From Pseudoduganella umbonata (GTDB lineage: Bacteria; Pseudomonadota; Gammaproteobacteria; Burkholderiales; Burkholderiaceae_D), in NCBI RefSeq assembly GCF_014192225.1, contig NZ_JACHXS010000001.1, forward strand, positions 1,174,408-1,238,407: a stretch of DNA of 64,000 nucleotides, read 5' to 3'. The position numbers were made by a program, and so were the translations under genes. Numbering within the stretch: the first letter of the stretch is position 1; each line of letters starts with the position of its first letter. Shown here piece after piece: positions 44,714 to 56,027 of the stretch. Under the pieces are notes generated by a model. It saw nothing but the letters and a program-made list of their open reading frames with translations. It ran no database searches and was not told the origin of the DNA.

Positions 44714-44742
44714 CGGTCTCCTTGGTTGTGTCAGGTTATGGC

Positions 44743-47331
44743 TCAATAGCGGTATGCAAGCGAGACGCCCAGTGTACGACGTTCGCCCAGCCAGCCCGCC
44801 ACCGAACCGTAATCGCCGTTCACGAGGCGCTTGTAGTAGGTCTTGTCGAATGCATTGTTCAGGAAGACCGACGCGCTCCATTCGCCGTCGCCCAGCTTGC
44901 CTTCGGTACCGGCCGCGAATGCGGCGAGGCCGTAGCCGGGTACCCGCGTGAACTGCGACGTGTCGACGGTACCGAACATCCAGCTGCGGTAGGCGTAGCG
45001 GGCCGAGACGAACGAGCGCAGGCCGCTGTCGCCCGTCCAGCCGTAGCGCACGCTGGCGTTGGCGGTCAGCTTCGGCGCGTTGAACACGCGCGCGCCGGTG
45101 AGGTTGCACGACGGCGGCGGGTTCGGCGCCAGCGTCACTTCGGGCGGGCAGCGCGCGTTGTCGTAATGCGTGTAGTACGTGTCGTTCCACACCGCCGCCG
45201 CGTCGATGCGCCAGTTGCGGTCCGGTGCCCAGCGCGCGCTGGCCTCGGCGCCGCGCGAGATGAACGTGCCGGCGTTGAGCAGGTACACCTGCTGGTCGTC
45301 GGGGTTGTAGCCCTGGGTCTGGAAGTCGCCGATCTCGGTCAGGAACAGCGCGCCCTTCAGCGCCAGCCGGTCGCCGGCCAGGCTGGCCTTGACGCCTACT
45401 TCGCCGGTCTTGGTTTTTTCCGGCTTGATGTACAGCGAATCGAGGCCGGCCTGGCGGGCCGCGCCGGCCGAGATGTTCAGGCCGCCGGATTTCTCGCCGT
45501 ACGACGCGGCCGCATAGGTGCTCCAGCCGGGAGCCGTGCGCCAGGTGGCCGTCAGCGTGCCGGACGGCAGCGTGTGGTTTTCTTCCAGGTAGCCGGAATT
45601 GAACGGCACGCGGTTGTAGCGGATGAAGCTGCCGCCCTTCTTCTGCACGTTGGCGCGCACGCCGGCCGTGATGTCGACCGAGTCGCCCACGTGCAGCGTG
45701 CCCTGCGCGAACGGCGACAGCATGCGGTCGCGCAGCAGGCCGTGACGGATGATGTCGAGGTTGCGGAACGCCGTGCTGTCCAGCCACAGGGCCGGCACCG
45801 TGGTGTTGGCGTAGCGCGTGTGCGCCAGCGTCTGGGCGTGCTGGCCCAGGTACGTCAGGCCCAGCGCATATTCGAGGGGGCGGCCGGCGGGCGAATCGAG
45901 CCGTACTTCCTGCGACCACGTCTTGTCGCGCACCTCGGTGCCGGTATTGGCATAGACCTGCACCGACAGGCCGTCGGCCATCGTCGGCTGCGAATGGAAG
46001 TAGCGCAGCGACGTGACCGAGCGCAGGCGCCAGCCGCTGTCGAGCTGCAACTCGGCCAGCGCCGACACGCCGCCCTGCACCACGTGGATACGGTTCTCGT
46101 CGTCCAGGTCGACATGCGGGCCGAACACCACGTTGTTGCCCGCCGCGGCGGAATGCGTCAAGTACGTGTCGCGGCCGTCGACCGCGTGCGTGGCCACCAG
46201 CACCGCGGTCGGTTCGCTGTTGCTGTTGTTGTAGTCGGCGGACAGGCGCAGCGTGAATCGGTCGCCGCCACGATACAGCAGCTGGCCACGGACGCCGTTC
46301 GACGAGCCGCCATTGAGCTTGTTGCCGGTGCGCAGATTGGTCACCGCGCCGTCCGAATTGCTGCGCACCACGTTGACGCGGCCGGCCCAGTCCTGCGACA
46401 GGGGGCCGGAGACGACGCCGCGCACGCGCTGGTAGCCGTGCTGGCCGGCCGATACCGCGACGCTCGCCTCGGGCACGAAGGTGGGCGATTTCGTCGTGAT
46501 GTTGACGATGCCGCCGGTGGCGTTCGCGCCGAACATCGTGCCCTGCGCCCCGCTCAGCACCTCGGCCTGGGCGATGTCGCCAAGGCTCGACAGCATGCCC
46601 GGACGGGCCAGGTAGACGCCATCGACATAGACGGCCACGCTGCCCGGCATGCCGATATTCGAGTCGCCGGAGGCCTGGCCGCCGCCGTCGCCGACGCCGC
46701 GGATCGTCACCTGCATGTCGGACGGGTCGGTGCTCTGGATGTTCAGGCCCGGCACCAGCTGCTGCAGTTCTTCCAGCGTGGTGACATTCTGCTCGTCGAG
46801 CTCGGCGCCGCTGATGCGGTAGGACGACGTGGGCGTGCGCTGCGGATCGTCTTCCAGGCCGCCACGGCCGGCCTGGCGCGTACCGCTGACGGTGACGGTC
46901 GCCATCGCCGCAGGCTGCGCCGCCGCGGCGATGGCGGGCGTGGCGGGAGCGGCCGGCGCGGACACCTTCCGCAGCGGCACCGCCGCCGGCGCTTCCGGCT
47001 TCGCGATGACGCGGCGGCGGATCGTCAACGATGCGCCGCTGCCGCTGGCCAGCTCGAAGCCGCTGCCATCGAGTGCGCGGCTGATCGCCTCCGCGGCGTT
47101 GTAGCGGCCGACGACGGGCGCCGAGCGCGCGTCGCCCAGCAGGCGCGGGTCATAGGCCAGCGCCACCCCGGTGTCGGCGGCGATCGCCAGCAATGTCTGT
47201 TCGAGCGGCGCGGCCGGCAGCCGGTAGTCCTGGCGCCCGGCCTGGGCATGGGCGCAGGCAGTGGCCACCAGCGCGGGAAGAGTGGCCAGCACGGCCACGG
47301 TCAGGGAATGCTTGTGCAAGGGATACCTCAT
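44743..47331 (-). CDS. TonB-dependent receptor with STN signalling domain
   Basis: The 862 residues carry a signal peptide (LTVAVLATLPALVATACAHA) and an N-terminal STN domain (about 33-108; YRLPAAPLEQTLLAIAADTG). The plug (RISGAELDEQNVTTLEELQQ, MFGANATGGIVNITT) and barrel follow, ending in GVSLAYRY. The STN domain lets ligand binding signal to a FecR protein, whose gene lies just upstream after the sigma factor. Plug and barrel resemble the broad 'TonB-dependent receptor' group rather than siderophore types. The lyase-like gene downstream suggests a pectic or other glycan ligand. The ribosome site is weak. Confidence 0.88.
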   Translation of the reverse strand: MRYPLHKHSLTVAVLATLPALVATACAHAQAGRQDYRLPAAPLEQTLLAIAADTGVALAYDPRLLGDARSAPVVGRYNAAEAISRALDGSGFELASGSGASLTIRRRVIAKPEAPAAVPLRKVSAPAAPATPAIAAAAQPAAMATVTVSGTRQAGRGGLEDDPQRTPTSSYRISGAELDEQNVTTLEELQQLVPGLNIQSTDPSDMQVTIRGVGDGGGQASGDSNIGMPGSVAVYVDGVYLARPGMLSSLGDIAQAEVLSGAQGTMFGANATGGIVNITTKSPTFVPEASVAVSAGQHGYQRVRGVVSGPLSQDWAGRVNVVRSNSDGAVTNLRTGNKLNGGSSNGVRGQLLYRGGDRFTLRLSADYNNSNSEPTAVLVATHAVDGRDTYLTHSAAAGNNVVFGPHVDLDDENRIHVVQGGVSALAELQLDSGWRLRSVTSLRYFHSQPTMADGLSVQVYANTGTEVRDKTWSQEVRLDSPAGRPLEYALGLTYLGQHAQTLAHTRYANTTVPALWLDSTAFRNLDIIRHGLLRDRMLSPFAQGTLHVGDSVDITAGVRANVQKKGGSFIRYNRVPFNSGYLEENHTLPSGTLTATWRTAPGWSTYAAASYGEKSGGLNISAGAARQAGLDSLYIKPEKTKTGEVGVKASLAGDRLALKGALFLTEIGDFQTQGYNPDDQQVYLLNAGTFISRGAEASARWAPDRNWRIDAAAVWNDTYYTHYDNARCPPEVTLAPNPPPSCNLTGARVFNAPKLTANASVRYGWTGDSGLRSFVSARYAYRSWMFGTVDTSQFTRVPGYGLAAFAAGTEGKLGDGEWSASVFLNNAFDKTYYKRLVNGDYGSVAGWLGERRTLGVSLAYRY

Positions 47332-47398
47332 TGATGTCGTTGGTAATCCCCTTGTGGGACGAGATGCGAAAAGCGTCAGCGCCAGCCGAAAAAAAATG

Positions 47399-48346
47399 TC
47401 ATTCGACGACGGTCAGCAGCCCGTAGCGCGCGACTTGCACCGGCAGCACGCCGGCGACCTGCCGCAGCGCGCCCTCCAGGTCGGCGAGCCGGAACACGCC
47501 GCTGATGACGTGCTCCGCCGCGGCGCCGCGCACCCGCAGGATGCCGCGATGGTAGCGGCCGAAGGCTTCGGCCAGGTCGGGCAGCGGCAGGCGGTCGGCC
47601 ACCAGCATGCCGCGCGTCCACGCGGTGGCGGCGTTGAACGACAATGGCGACGCTTCGGCGCCGTCCCCGTCGAAGGTGTACGCGGTGCCGGATGCGAGGG
47701 CGACGGGTGCGCGGCCCGGCAGGCGCAGCGACGCGCCGGCGCCGCGCACGGCAACGATGCCGCGCCGCCCCAGCCGCCCGGCACACAGCTCGGCGCCATC
47801 GCAGCCGATGTCCGCGCCGGCCACCGCCACGGTGAGCGGACCACGGCAGCTGACCAGCAACTGGCCCTGCCGCAGGTGCAGCCGGATCGGGGCGCCGGCC
47901 GGGCCGCCGGTCCGCGAGGCGCGGGCGAGATCGATGCGCGAGCCGGCATCGAAGCGCAGCGCGGAGCCGTCCGCCAGCGTGGCCGCGCCGTGCTCGCCGA
48001 CGCCGCTGCGCCAGGTCGCATCGTACCCCAGCTCGTTCGCCAGCTTCCAGCCGCCGGCGCCGGAGACGGCCAGCATCGCCATGCCGAAGCCGGCCCGCAA
48101 CGCGCGGCGGCGCTCTTCCACGGGATGGCGCAGCGCGCGCGCCATCGCGATGCCATCGCCGGCACGGGGGCCGCGCATCCGGCCCAGCCGGTCCTGCAGC
48201 GACGCCCATGCCGCCGCGTGTTCCGGCGCGCCGTCGTGCCACTGGCGAAATGCCGCCAGTGCCCGGTCGTCCTGATCCGGATCGCGCAGCCGCACTTCCC
48301 AGTCGATCGCCGTGCGCTCGGCGCGGCTGCGCGCGGGGCTGCTCAT
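47399..48346 (-). CDS. FecR-type anti-sigma regulator
   Basis: This 315-residue protein has the FecR order. The cytoplasmic N-terminal part reads AIDWEVRLRDPDQDDRALAA and FRQWHDGAPEHAAAWA. A weak membrane segment (GFGMAMLAVSGAGGW) and the periplasmic FecR domain follow (TLADGSALRFDAGSRIDLA, RLHLRQGQLLVS). The C-terminal FRLADLEGALRQVAGVLPVQ contacts the receptor STN domain in known systems. It would hold or activate the sigma factor in response to the receptor. It starts 8 bp after the sigma gene. Confidence 0.87.
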   Translation of the reverse strand: MSSPARSRAERTAIDWEVRLRDPDQDDRALAAFRQWHDGAPEHAAAWASLQDRLGRMRGPRAGDGIAMARALRHPVEERRRALRAGFGMAMLAVSGAGGWKLANELGYDATWRSGVGEHGAATLADGSALRFDAGSRIDLARASRTGGPAGAPIRLHLRQGQLLVSCRGPLTVAVAGADIGCDGAELCAGRLGRRGIVAVRGAGASLRLPGRAPVALASGTAYTFDGDGAEASPLSFNAATAWTRGMLVADRLPLPDLAEAFGRYHRGILRVRGAAAEHVISGVFRLADLEGALRQVAGVLPVQVARYGLLTVVE

Positions 48347-48353
48347 GGTGCGC

Positions 48354-48875
48354 TCATGCCGCGGGCCAGCACGCGGCCAGCGCCTGCGCCACGTACTTGC
48401 GCACCATGCTGACCGACACGCCGAGGCGCTGCGCGATCTCGGCATAGCCGAGCTCCTCGAACTGGCTGAGGATGAAGGCCTCGCGCGCCTTCGACGACAG
48501 CGTCGCCAGCGCGGCATCGATGCGCACGATCTCCTCGACCGTCATGCAGACTTCCTCGGCGGAAGCAGCGTGCCCTTCCGGCCGCAGTGCCAGCTCGGCC
48601 AGCCACGCGCGTTCCAGGTCGCGGCGGCGCCAGAACTCGTACGTGAGGCGGCGCGCGATCGTCGTCAGCAGCGCGCGCGGCTGGCGGATGTGGCTCACGT
48701 CGTCGAGCGCGGCCAGTTCGGTGAAGGTGGAAGCGGCCAGGTCTTCCGCATCGTTGCGGGACCCTACCAGCCGGTGGACGGCGGCGGTCAGCCAGCCGTA
48801 GCTGCGCTTGAATTCACTGCCCAGGAAGGCGTTGCGCAGCGCCAGGAGTTCGTTGGATCGGGGTGCGGCGTTCAT
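48354..48875 (-). CDS. ECF sigma factor, FecI type
   Basis: This 173-residue protein contains sigma region 2 (WLTAAVHRLVGSRNDAEDLA, ASTFTEL) and region 4 (LSSKAREAFILSQFEELGYA, IAQRLGVSVSMVRKYVAQAL), with nothing between but a linker. This is the FecI/ECF05-10 layout. It should direct RNA polymerase to the receptor-lyase operon when freed by FecR. GGAAAAG is a weak ribosome site. A perfect 8-bp inverted repeat at 48990-49013 lies about 115 bp upstream. Confidence 0.88.
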   Translation of the reverse strand: MNAAPRSNELLALRNAFLGSEFKRSYGWLTAAVHRLVGSRNDAEDLAASTFTELAALDDVSHIRQPRALLTTIARRLTYEFWRRRDLERAWLAELALRPEGHAASAEEVCMTVEEIVRIDAALATLSSKAREAFILSQFEELGYAEIAQRLGVSVSMVRKYVAQALAACWPAA

Positions 48876-48989
48876 CTTTTCCGGCGTTCATCATCTATTT
48901 GTCGGCAAAACCGCGGCTGGCACGGCAGGATGCCCGGTGCATGGCCGCGCCGCCAATATAGAGGGACCGATCAGGAAACAGAACGAACC

Positions 48990-49013
48990 ATTCCGACTAT
49001 GCTTCGTCGGAAT
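48990..49013. promoter_or_regulatory. Inverted repeat upstream of the ECF sigma gene
   Basis: ATTCCGAC-N8-GTCGGAAT, perfect 8-bp arms. It may be a regulator site for the sigma-FecR-receptor operon or a hairpin; no T run follows on either strand. Confidence 0.4.
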
Positions 49014-49106
49014 TCGCCATTGCGGCGAAGAGGGCAAGCGCCTGGCGCGGAAACCGCACCGGGTGCCGGGGATAACCCGGCGCTGCAGGGAATAACGACC
49101 GACGGA

Positions 49107-49313
49107 TCAGCGCGGATTGCGGCGGCGTTCGCCGTGCCGATGGAATTGCGGCGAGCACAGCACGCGCAGCGCGATCTCGCGCGGCACGCCGGCACGCTGC
49201 ATGTATTCCAGCGCCGGATGGATGCCATCCTCCTCGACAATCTTCAATGCATCCTCCACACGCGCAGCCGTCGTTGCGTCAGCGCGCGACCTCGTCGTGC
49301 CGCGTTCCGCCAT
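49107..49313 (-). CDS. Small RVL-family protein, copy 3
   Basis: This 68-residue protein has GGAAAG before its ATG. The stretch ALKIVEEDG to IALRVLCSP aligns without gaps over 34 positions with copies 1 and 2, and HGERRR closes it much as GERR closes copy 2. Predicted as two short helices with a basic tail. Unlike the other copies it has no HTH partner beside it; a hybrid kinase gene lies downstream (start 51630, end 49417) on the same strand and the sigma factor operon follows it. Function unknown. Confidence 0.7.
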   Translation of the reverse strand: MAERGTTRSRADATTAARVEDALKIVEEDGIHPALEYMQRAGVPREIALRVLCSPQFHRHGERRRNPR

Positions 49314-49416
49314 GATGCTTTCCAGTCACAAGAAACCGCAAATGGTACACCAACGCGGGGGCGCGCGGCGCCCGTTTTCTTGTCTTTTTTCTACGCCAAA
49401 CACTGCACGCCGCCAC

Positions 49417-51630
<2,214 letters not shown>

Positions 51631-51712
51631 GGGTCGGGCCCGGCTAGGAAAAGGCCGATTATAGCGGGCATCCTTCGTCCCGGCAGGGTCCGGCCTGGCT
51701 TTCAGGCTGCTG

Positions 51713-52537
51713 TCAACCGGCCCCTGCCAGCTGGCTCCTGCGATATGCCTGCGGTGCGCGGCCCACCAGCGCCGTGAAAGCCCGCGTCAGGTGCGCCTGG
51801 TCGAAGAAGCCCAGCTGCTGCGCCAGTGCCGCCAGGTCCGGGCAGGCCGGTGCCGCCAGCAGCGCCGCCGCTTCCTGCAGCCGGTAGCGTTGCACGACCC
51901 ACTTCGGCGGCACGCCCACGTGCTCCTGGAACAGGCGCTGCAGTCCCCGTTCCGGCACGCCCGCCACCGCCGCCAGCATGGCGACGGAAACGGGCCCTTG
52001 CGGCGCCGCGGCCGCGTCGAGGGCACGCTGGGCCAGCGCCGCGCGGGGATCCGGCCGGGCCGCCGCCGCGGCCGGCGCCAGCAATGCCAGCACCGGCGCC
52101 ATCATCGCGTCGTCGTCGCCGCCGCCCTGCACCTGCCGCGCCGCGGCGCCCGCATCGGTGCCGAACACCTGTTCCAGCGGCAGGACCTTGCCGGTCAGCG
52201 AGGCAGCCGTTCCCTGCCACCATGGCCGCAGGCCGCCGGCGCGCAAGCGCACGCCCAGCGCCCGTCCGCGGCCCGACAGGGTCTTGTCGAACGCCCCCCG
52301 CACGACGCCGTGCAGCGCGCCCGCCCCGGCTTCGAAGACGAGGTGCGCATGCGGATACGGCAGCACGCGCTGCACCTGGGCCGGCGCGCCCTCCAGGTTC
52401 CATTCGACGATCCACAGGTAGTCGACGAACGGGGCCAGCACGGCCGGCGGCGGGTAGCGCCGCAGGCCGAAGCGGCGCGGCATCGCGTGCGGGTCCAGGA
52501 TGCCCTTCGGTAAGTCGTTGCCCGCGTGTTCCCGCAT
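51713..52537 (-). CDS. AraC-family regulator with DUF6597-type N-terminus
   Basis: The 274 residues begin with the DUF6597-like sensor ([35 protein letters not shown]) and end in an AraC DNA-binding domain. Its two helix-turn-helix parts are [20 protein letters not shown] and [20 protein letters not shown], with GRAPQAYRR closing. ATG 52537 begins directly before the sensor; an upstream in-frame start at 52825 would run through the promoter of the divergent DUF3224 gene. That gene is the likely target. Confidence 0.85.
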   Translation of the reverse strand: MREHAGNDLPKGILDPHAMPRRFGLRRYPPPAVLAPFVDYLWIVEWNLEGAPAQVQRVLPYPHAHLVFEAGAGALHGVVRGAFDKTLSGRGRALGVRLRAGGLRPWWQGTAASLTGKVLPLEQVFGTDAGAAARQVQGGGDDDAMMAPVLALLAPAAAAARPDPRAALAQRALDAAAAPQGPVSVAMLAAVAGVPERGLQRLFQEHVGVPPKWVVQRYRLQEAAALLAAPACPDLAALAQQLGFFDQAHLTRAFTALVGRAPQAYRRSQLAGAG

Positions 52538-52607
52538 GTCGCTTTTTTCCAATCCGCCTCCGGCCCCGCCCGATATAGTGGCGCCATTATCAACCAAGGA
52601 GGATGCC

Positions 52608-53069
52608 ATGCACACCATCGCCGCCCTTGCCCTCGCCGCCGGGCAGGCAGTCGCCCCGGGCCAGCCCGCCGAAGCGGCCGGCACGTTCGACGTGAAGATC
52701 GTCCCCGTCCCGGTCCCCGCCGCACGCGGCACCGGCGACGATACGCGGGCACGCATGACTCTGACGAAGACTTTCCATGGCCCGCTATCCGGCGCCGCCG
52801 AGGGGGAGATGCTGACGGCCGGCACGCCGGCGGCCGGAAGCGCCGGCTATGTGGCCCTGGAGCGCTTTACCGGCAGCCTCGATGGGCGCCGCGGCAGCTT
52901 CGTGATGCAGCACTCGGGGACCATGCACGAAGGCCGCCAGGACCTCGCCATCGTGATCTCGCCGGGGTCGGGCACCGGCGAACTGGCCGGCATCGCCGGG
53001 ACCGCCACGATCCGCATCGACGGCAAGCAGCATTTCTATACGCTGCGCTACACGCTGCCGTCGCGCTGA
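52608..53069 (+). CDS. DUF3224-family protein
   Basis: This 153-residue protein has AAGGAGG five bases before its ATG. The DUF3224 beta-barrel (allene-oxide-cyclase-like) is marked by [62 protein letters not shown] and the glycine-rich [15 protein letters not shown]. The first 22 residues form a short hydrophobic Ala-rich stretch; export is possible but unusual for the family. TATAGT 31 bp upstream may be the -10. It is divergent from the AraC regulator and may be its target. Function unknown. Confidence 0.85.
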   Translation: MHTIAALALAAGQAVAPGQPAEAAGTFDVKIVPVPVPAARGTGDDTRARMTLTKTFHGPLSGAAEGEMLTAGTPAAGSAGYVALERFTGSLDGRRGSFVMQHSGTMHEGRQDLAIVISPGSGTGELAGIAGTATIRIDGKQHFYTLRYTLPSR

Positions 53070-53141
53070 GCGGAGGGCGGGCGGGGCACTCATGCCGCCT
53101 GGCTGACCGCCCCTCGATCCAATCGACGGCAGCAGCGTACT

Positions 53142-53251
53142 GGTGTCGGACACCGGTCTCTGGGTGTCGGACACCGGTTTTTTCCAGACCCTGCCCGATC
53201 ATCTGCGCAGAAAACCGGTGTCCGACACATGAATGTCCGACACCAGACACC
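53142..53251. repeat. Cluster of GTGTCSGACAC palindromes
   Basis: Copies at 53142-53156, 53163-53177, 53215-53228 (inverted) and 53234-53244 (inverted). Each is a 6+1+6 palindrome, GGTGTC-G-GACACC, or its complement with truncation. Copies 2 and 3 share an 18-bp exact inverted match (53164-53181 and 53211-53228). Copy 2 is followed by GGTTTTTT and could end transcription from the DUF3224 gene. Confidence 0.88.
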
Positions 53252-53275
53252 CCGCCTGCGACGGAAGAGCCCAAC

Positions 53276-53313
53276 AGGAATGATTCTCATTCCTGGTGGA
53301 TGTCGCCTATAAT
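53276..53313 (+). promoter_or_regulatory. Fur-type box and -10 of the PepSY-flavoreductase
   Basis: AGGAATGATTCTCATTCCT (53276-53294) is a 19-bp inverted repeat with 8-bp arms, matching the AATGATnnTCATT core of Fur boxes. TATAAT (53308-53313) follows. The box covers the -35 position, so iron-loaded Fur would block transcription. Confidence 0.75.
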
Positions 53314-53396
53314 GCCAGTCACCTGAACCTTCGCTGCCACCGCCGCCGCCCTGCCCGCGCGCGCCGGTGCGCGGCGTGTCAACCGCCCGCCCCGAC

Positions 53397-56027
53397 ATGA
53401 AACGCGATTCCCTGCCCGCCGGCGCCACGCCTGCCGCCCCGCTGCACCGCCCGCTGCGCCGCCTGGTTCTGCCGACCTGGAAACAGGTGTGGTTCCAGCT
53501 GCACTGGTTCATCGGCATCACGGCCGGCACCGTCCTGGTCGTGATCGGCCTGTCCGGCGCGCTGCTGGTGTTCAAGGAAGAGATGCTGGACCTCGCCAAC
53601 CCGGGCGTGCGTCACGTGCCGGTGCAGAACGCGCCGGTGCTGGCGCCCCAGCAGGTGGCGCAGGCGGTGCGCGCCGCCCACCCGGAGCGCCGCGTCACGT
53701 CGGTGATCGTGTATTCGGCGCCCGGCGCCGCGGCCCGCGCCGGCCTGGCCGCGCTGCCCGGCCAGCCGCGCGGCGAGTCGGTCTACGTGCATCCTTACGC
53801 CGGCACGATCCAGCCGGAACTGGTGGGCGAGGCCGCGTTCGAATGGATCGAGTTCCTGCACCGCTGGCTGCTGCTGGAACGCGAAACGGGCAAGCCGGTG
53901 ACCGGTACGCTGGCACTGTGCCTGCTGGGGCTGGCGCTGTCCGGCCTGTACCTGCGCTGGCCGCGCAACGCCGGCAACTGGCGCACCTGGCTGACCGTGG
54001 ACACGCGCCTGAGAGGCCGCTCGTTCCTGTGGGCGCTGCATGCGGTGGCCGGGACCTGGGCGCTGCTCGCCTATATGGTGTTCACGCTGACGGGCGCGTA
54101 CTGGGCGTTCGATGCGGTGCGCGACACGGTCGATGGCTGGGCCGGCGTGAAGCGGCCGCCGCGCGAAGCGCCGGCGAAACCCGCCGCGCGGACCCCGGGC
54201 CAGAAACGCGACAGGCCGGCACCGGTGGACCTGGCTCCGGCATGGAACACGTTCACGGCCAACGCGCCGGGCTGGCAGATGGCGTTCCTGCGCTTCACCG
54301 ACAAGCCGAACGCCCCGGTCCAGGTGGCCTGGCTGGCCGCCGACGCGCCGCACCCGCGAGCCCGCAGCGCGATGACGATCGCCCCGGACGGCACGCTGGC
54401 GAAGAACGAACCGTATGCGGCGAAGTCGGCCGGCGCCCGCGCGCTGACGACCATCTACCCGCTCCACATCGGCACCTACTTCGGCCTGCCGGGCCAGGTC
54501 GCCATGATGCTGGCCAGCCTGGCCCTGCCCGGCTTCGCCGTGACCGGCTGGATGCTGTACCTCAAGCGCCGGCGCCAGGCCCGCGCCGCGCGCGCCGAAC
54601 GCGCGCGCCTGCAGGCGATCGACGGCGCCGCGCATCCGCCCGCCGCGAGCGCGCTCGAGCCGGTGTTGGTCGCCTACGCCAGCCAGACCGGCCAGGCCGA
54701 ACGCCTCGCCCTGCGCACCGCCGCCGCACTGCGCGCTTCCGGCACGCCGGCCGATGTGCGCGCCGTCGCTACGCTGACCCCCGCCGACCTGGCCGGCTAC
54801 CGCGACGCGCTGTTCGTGGCCAGCAGCTATGGCGAAGGCGAACCGCCCGACGGCGCGCGCCGCTTCGCCCGCCAGCTGGCCGGGCGCGACGTCCGCCTGC
54901 CTGCCTTGCAATATGCCGTGCTGGCACTGGGCGACAGCGCCTATCCGCAGTTCTGCGGCTTCGGCCGCGCGCTCGACGGGCGGCTGGCCGAACTGGGCGG
55001 CACGCGCCTGTTCGCCCCGGTCGAGGTGGACAACGGCGACGAGGCCGCCGTCGCGCGCTGGTCGTCCGCGCTGGCCTGCCTCGGCGCCGCCCCGCTGGCG
55101 GCGGCGCCGGCCAATGCCGGCGAACCATGGCAGGCGTGGACGCTGGCGCAGCGCACGCTGCTCAATCCCGGCAGCCTTGGCGCGCCGCTGTATGAAGTAC
55201 GCCTCGCCGCGCACGGGCAAGCGCCGGCGCCCGCCTGGCTGCCGGGCGCGCTGGTCGAGATCCAGGTCCGCCACGCCGATGCCGTCGTGCAGGCCTGGCT
55301 GGCGCAGGCCGGCCTCGATGGCCGGGCCGTCGTCGGCCGGGACACGCTGGCCGCCCTGCTGGCCGCCAGCGAACTGCCCGATGCCGGCCACCGCTTCGCT
55401 TCCGCGGGCGCCTGCGCCGCCGTGCTGAAACCGCTGGCACCGCGCCGCTATTCGGTGGCATCGCTGCCGTCCGACGGCGCGGTGGAACTGCTGGTCCGGC
55501 AGGTGCGGCACGAACAGGGGCTGGGCCTTGCGTCGGGCTGGCTGACGGCGCACGCGGCACCGGGTACCGCGCTGCGCGCACGGCTGCTGGAAAATCCCGG
55601 CTTCGCGCCGGTCGATGCCGACGTGCCTTGCATCTTCATCGGCAACGGTTCCGGCCTGGCCGGCCTGCGCGGCCACCTGCGTGCCCGCGTGGCCGCCGGC
55701 CGGCAGCGCAACTGGCTGCTGTTCGGCGAGCGCCAGCGCGCGTTCGACGGCATCTGCGCGGCCGAACTGGGCGGCTGGGCCGCCGGCGGCTTCCTGCCCG
55801 AACTCGACCTGGTGTATTCGCGCGATGGCGAAGGCTATGTGCAGGACCGCCTGCGCGCCCGCGCCGCGGTGCTGCGCGCCTGGATCGCCGACGGCGCCGC
55901 GGTCTATGTCTGCGGCAGCCTGCAGGGCATGGCCGGCGGCGTCGATGCCGCGCTGGCCGACCTGCTGGGCCACGATACGGTGGAACTGCTGGCCGCCGAG
56001 GGCCGCATCCGCCGCGACGTGTACTGA
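53397..56027 (+). CDS. PepSY-membrane flavoreductase fusion (ferric-reductase-like)
   Basis: This 876-residue inner-membrane protein joins two parts. The N-terminal 400 residues are PepSY_TM: four helices including FIGITAGTVLVVIGLSGALL and LALCLLGLALSGLYL, with conserved histidines (QLHWF, FLHRW). Next come a flavodoxin domain (about 412-560; YASQTGQAERL, SSYGEGEPPDG, ALGDSAYPQFCGFG) and a sulfite-reductase-type FAD/NADPH domain (RRYSVASLPS, GNGSGLAGLRGHL). Such fusions pass electrons from NADPH across the membrane and are linked to siderophore iron release. A Fur-type box before the gene fits. ATG 53397 has little ribosome site. Confidence 0.88.
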   Translation: MKRDSLPAGATPAAPLHRPLRRLVLPTWKQVWFQLHWFIGITAGTVLVVIGLSGALLVFKEEMLDLANPGVRHVPVQNAPVLAPQQVAQAVRAAHPERRVTSVIVYSAPGAAARAGLAALPGQPRGESVYVHPYAGTIQPELVGEAAFEWIEFLHRWLLLERETGKPVTGTLALCLLGLALSGLYLRWPRNAGNWRTWLTVDTRLRGRSFLWALHAVAGTWALLAYMVFTLTGAYWAFDAVRDTVDGWAGVKRPPREAPAKPAARTPGQKRDRPAPVDLAPAWNTFTANAPGWQMAFLRFTDKPNAPVQVAWLAADAPHPRARSAMTIAPDGTLAKNEPYAAKSAGARALTTIYPLHIGTYFGLPGQVAMMLASLALPGFAVTGWMLYLKRRRQARAARAERARLQAIDGAAHPPAASALEPVLVAYASQTGQAERLALRTAAALRASGTPADVRAVATLTPADLAGYRDALFVASSYGEGEPPDGARRFARQLAGRDVRLPALQYAVLALGDSAYPQFCGFGRALDGRLAELGGTRLFAPVEVDNGDEAAVARWSSALACLGAAPLAAAPANAGEPWQAWTLAQRTLLNPGSLGAPLYEVRLAAHGQAPAPAWLPGALVEIQVRHADAVVQAWLAQAGLDGRAVVGRDTLAALLAASELPDAGHRFASAGACAAVLKPLAPRRYSVASLPSDGAVELLVRQVRHEQGLGLASGWLTAHAAPGTALRARLLENPGFAPVDADVPCIFIGNGSGLAGLRGHLRARVAAGRQRNWLLFGERQRAFDGICAAELGGWAAGGFLPELDLVYSRDGEGYVQDRLRARAAVLRAWIADGAAVYVCGSLQGMAGGVDAALADLLGHDTVELLAAEGRIRRDVY

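Larger units (their letters stand above)
53070..53396. other. Spacer with GTGTCSGACAC repeats and a Fur-type promoter
   Basis: These 327 bp hold no gene. The left half carries four copies of a short palindrome, the right half the promoter of the PepSY-flavoreductase. Confidence 0.7.

Noticed and set aside
41315..45919. Apparent 1534-residue fusion of the lyase-like protein with an upstream part
   Set aside because: The part beyond 44713 is an out-of-frame reading of the TonB receptor. The Tat signal and ribosome site place the true start at 44713.
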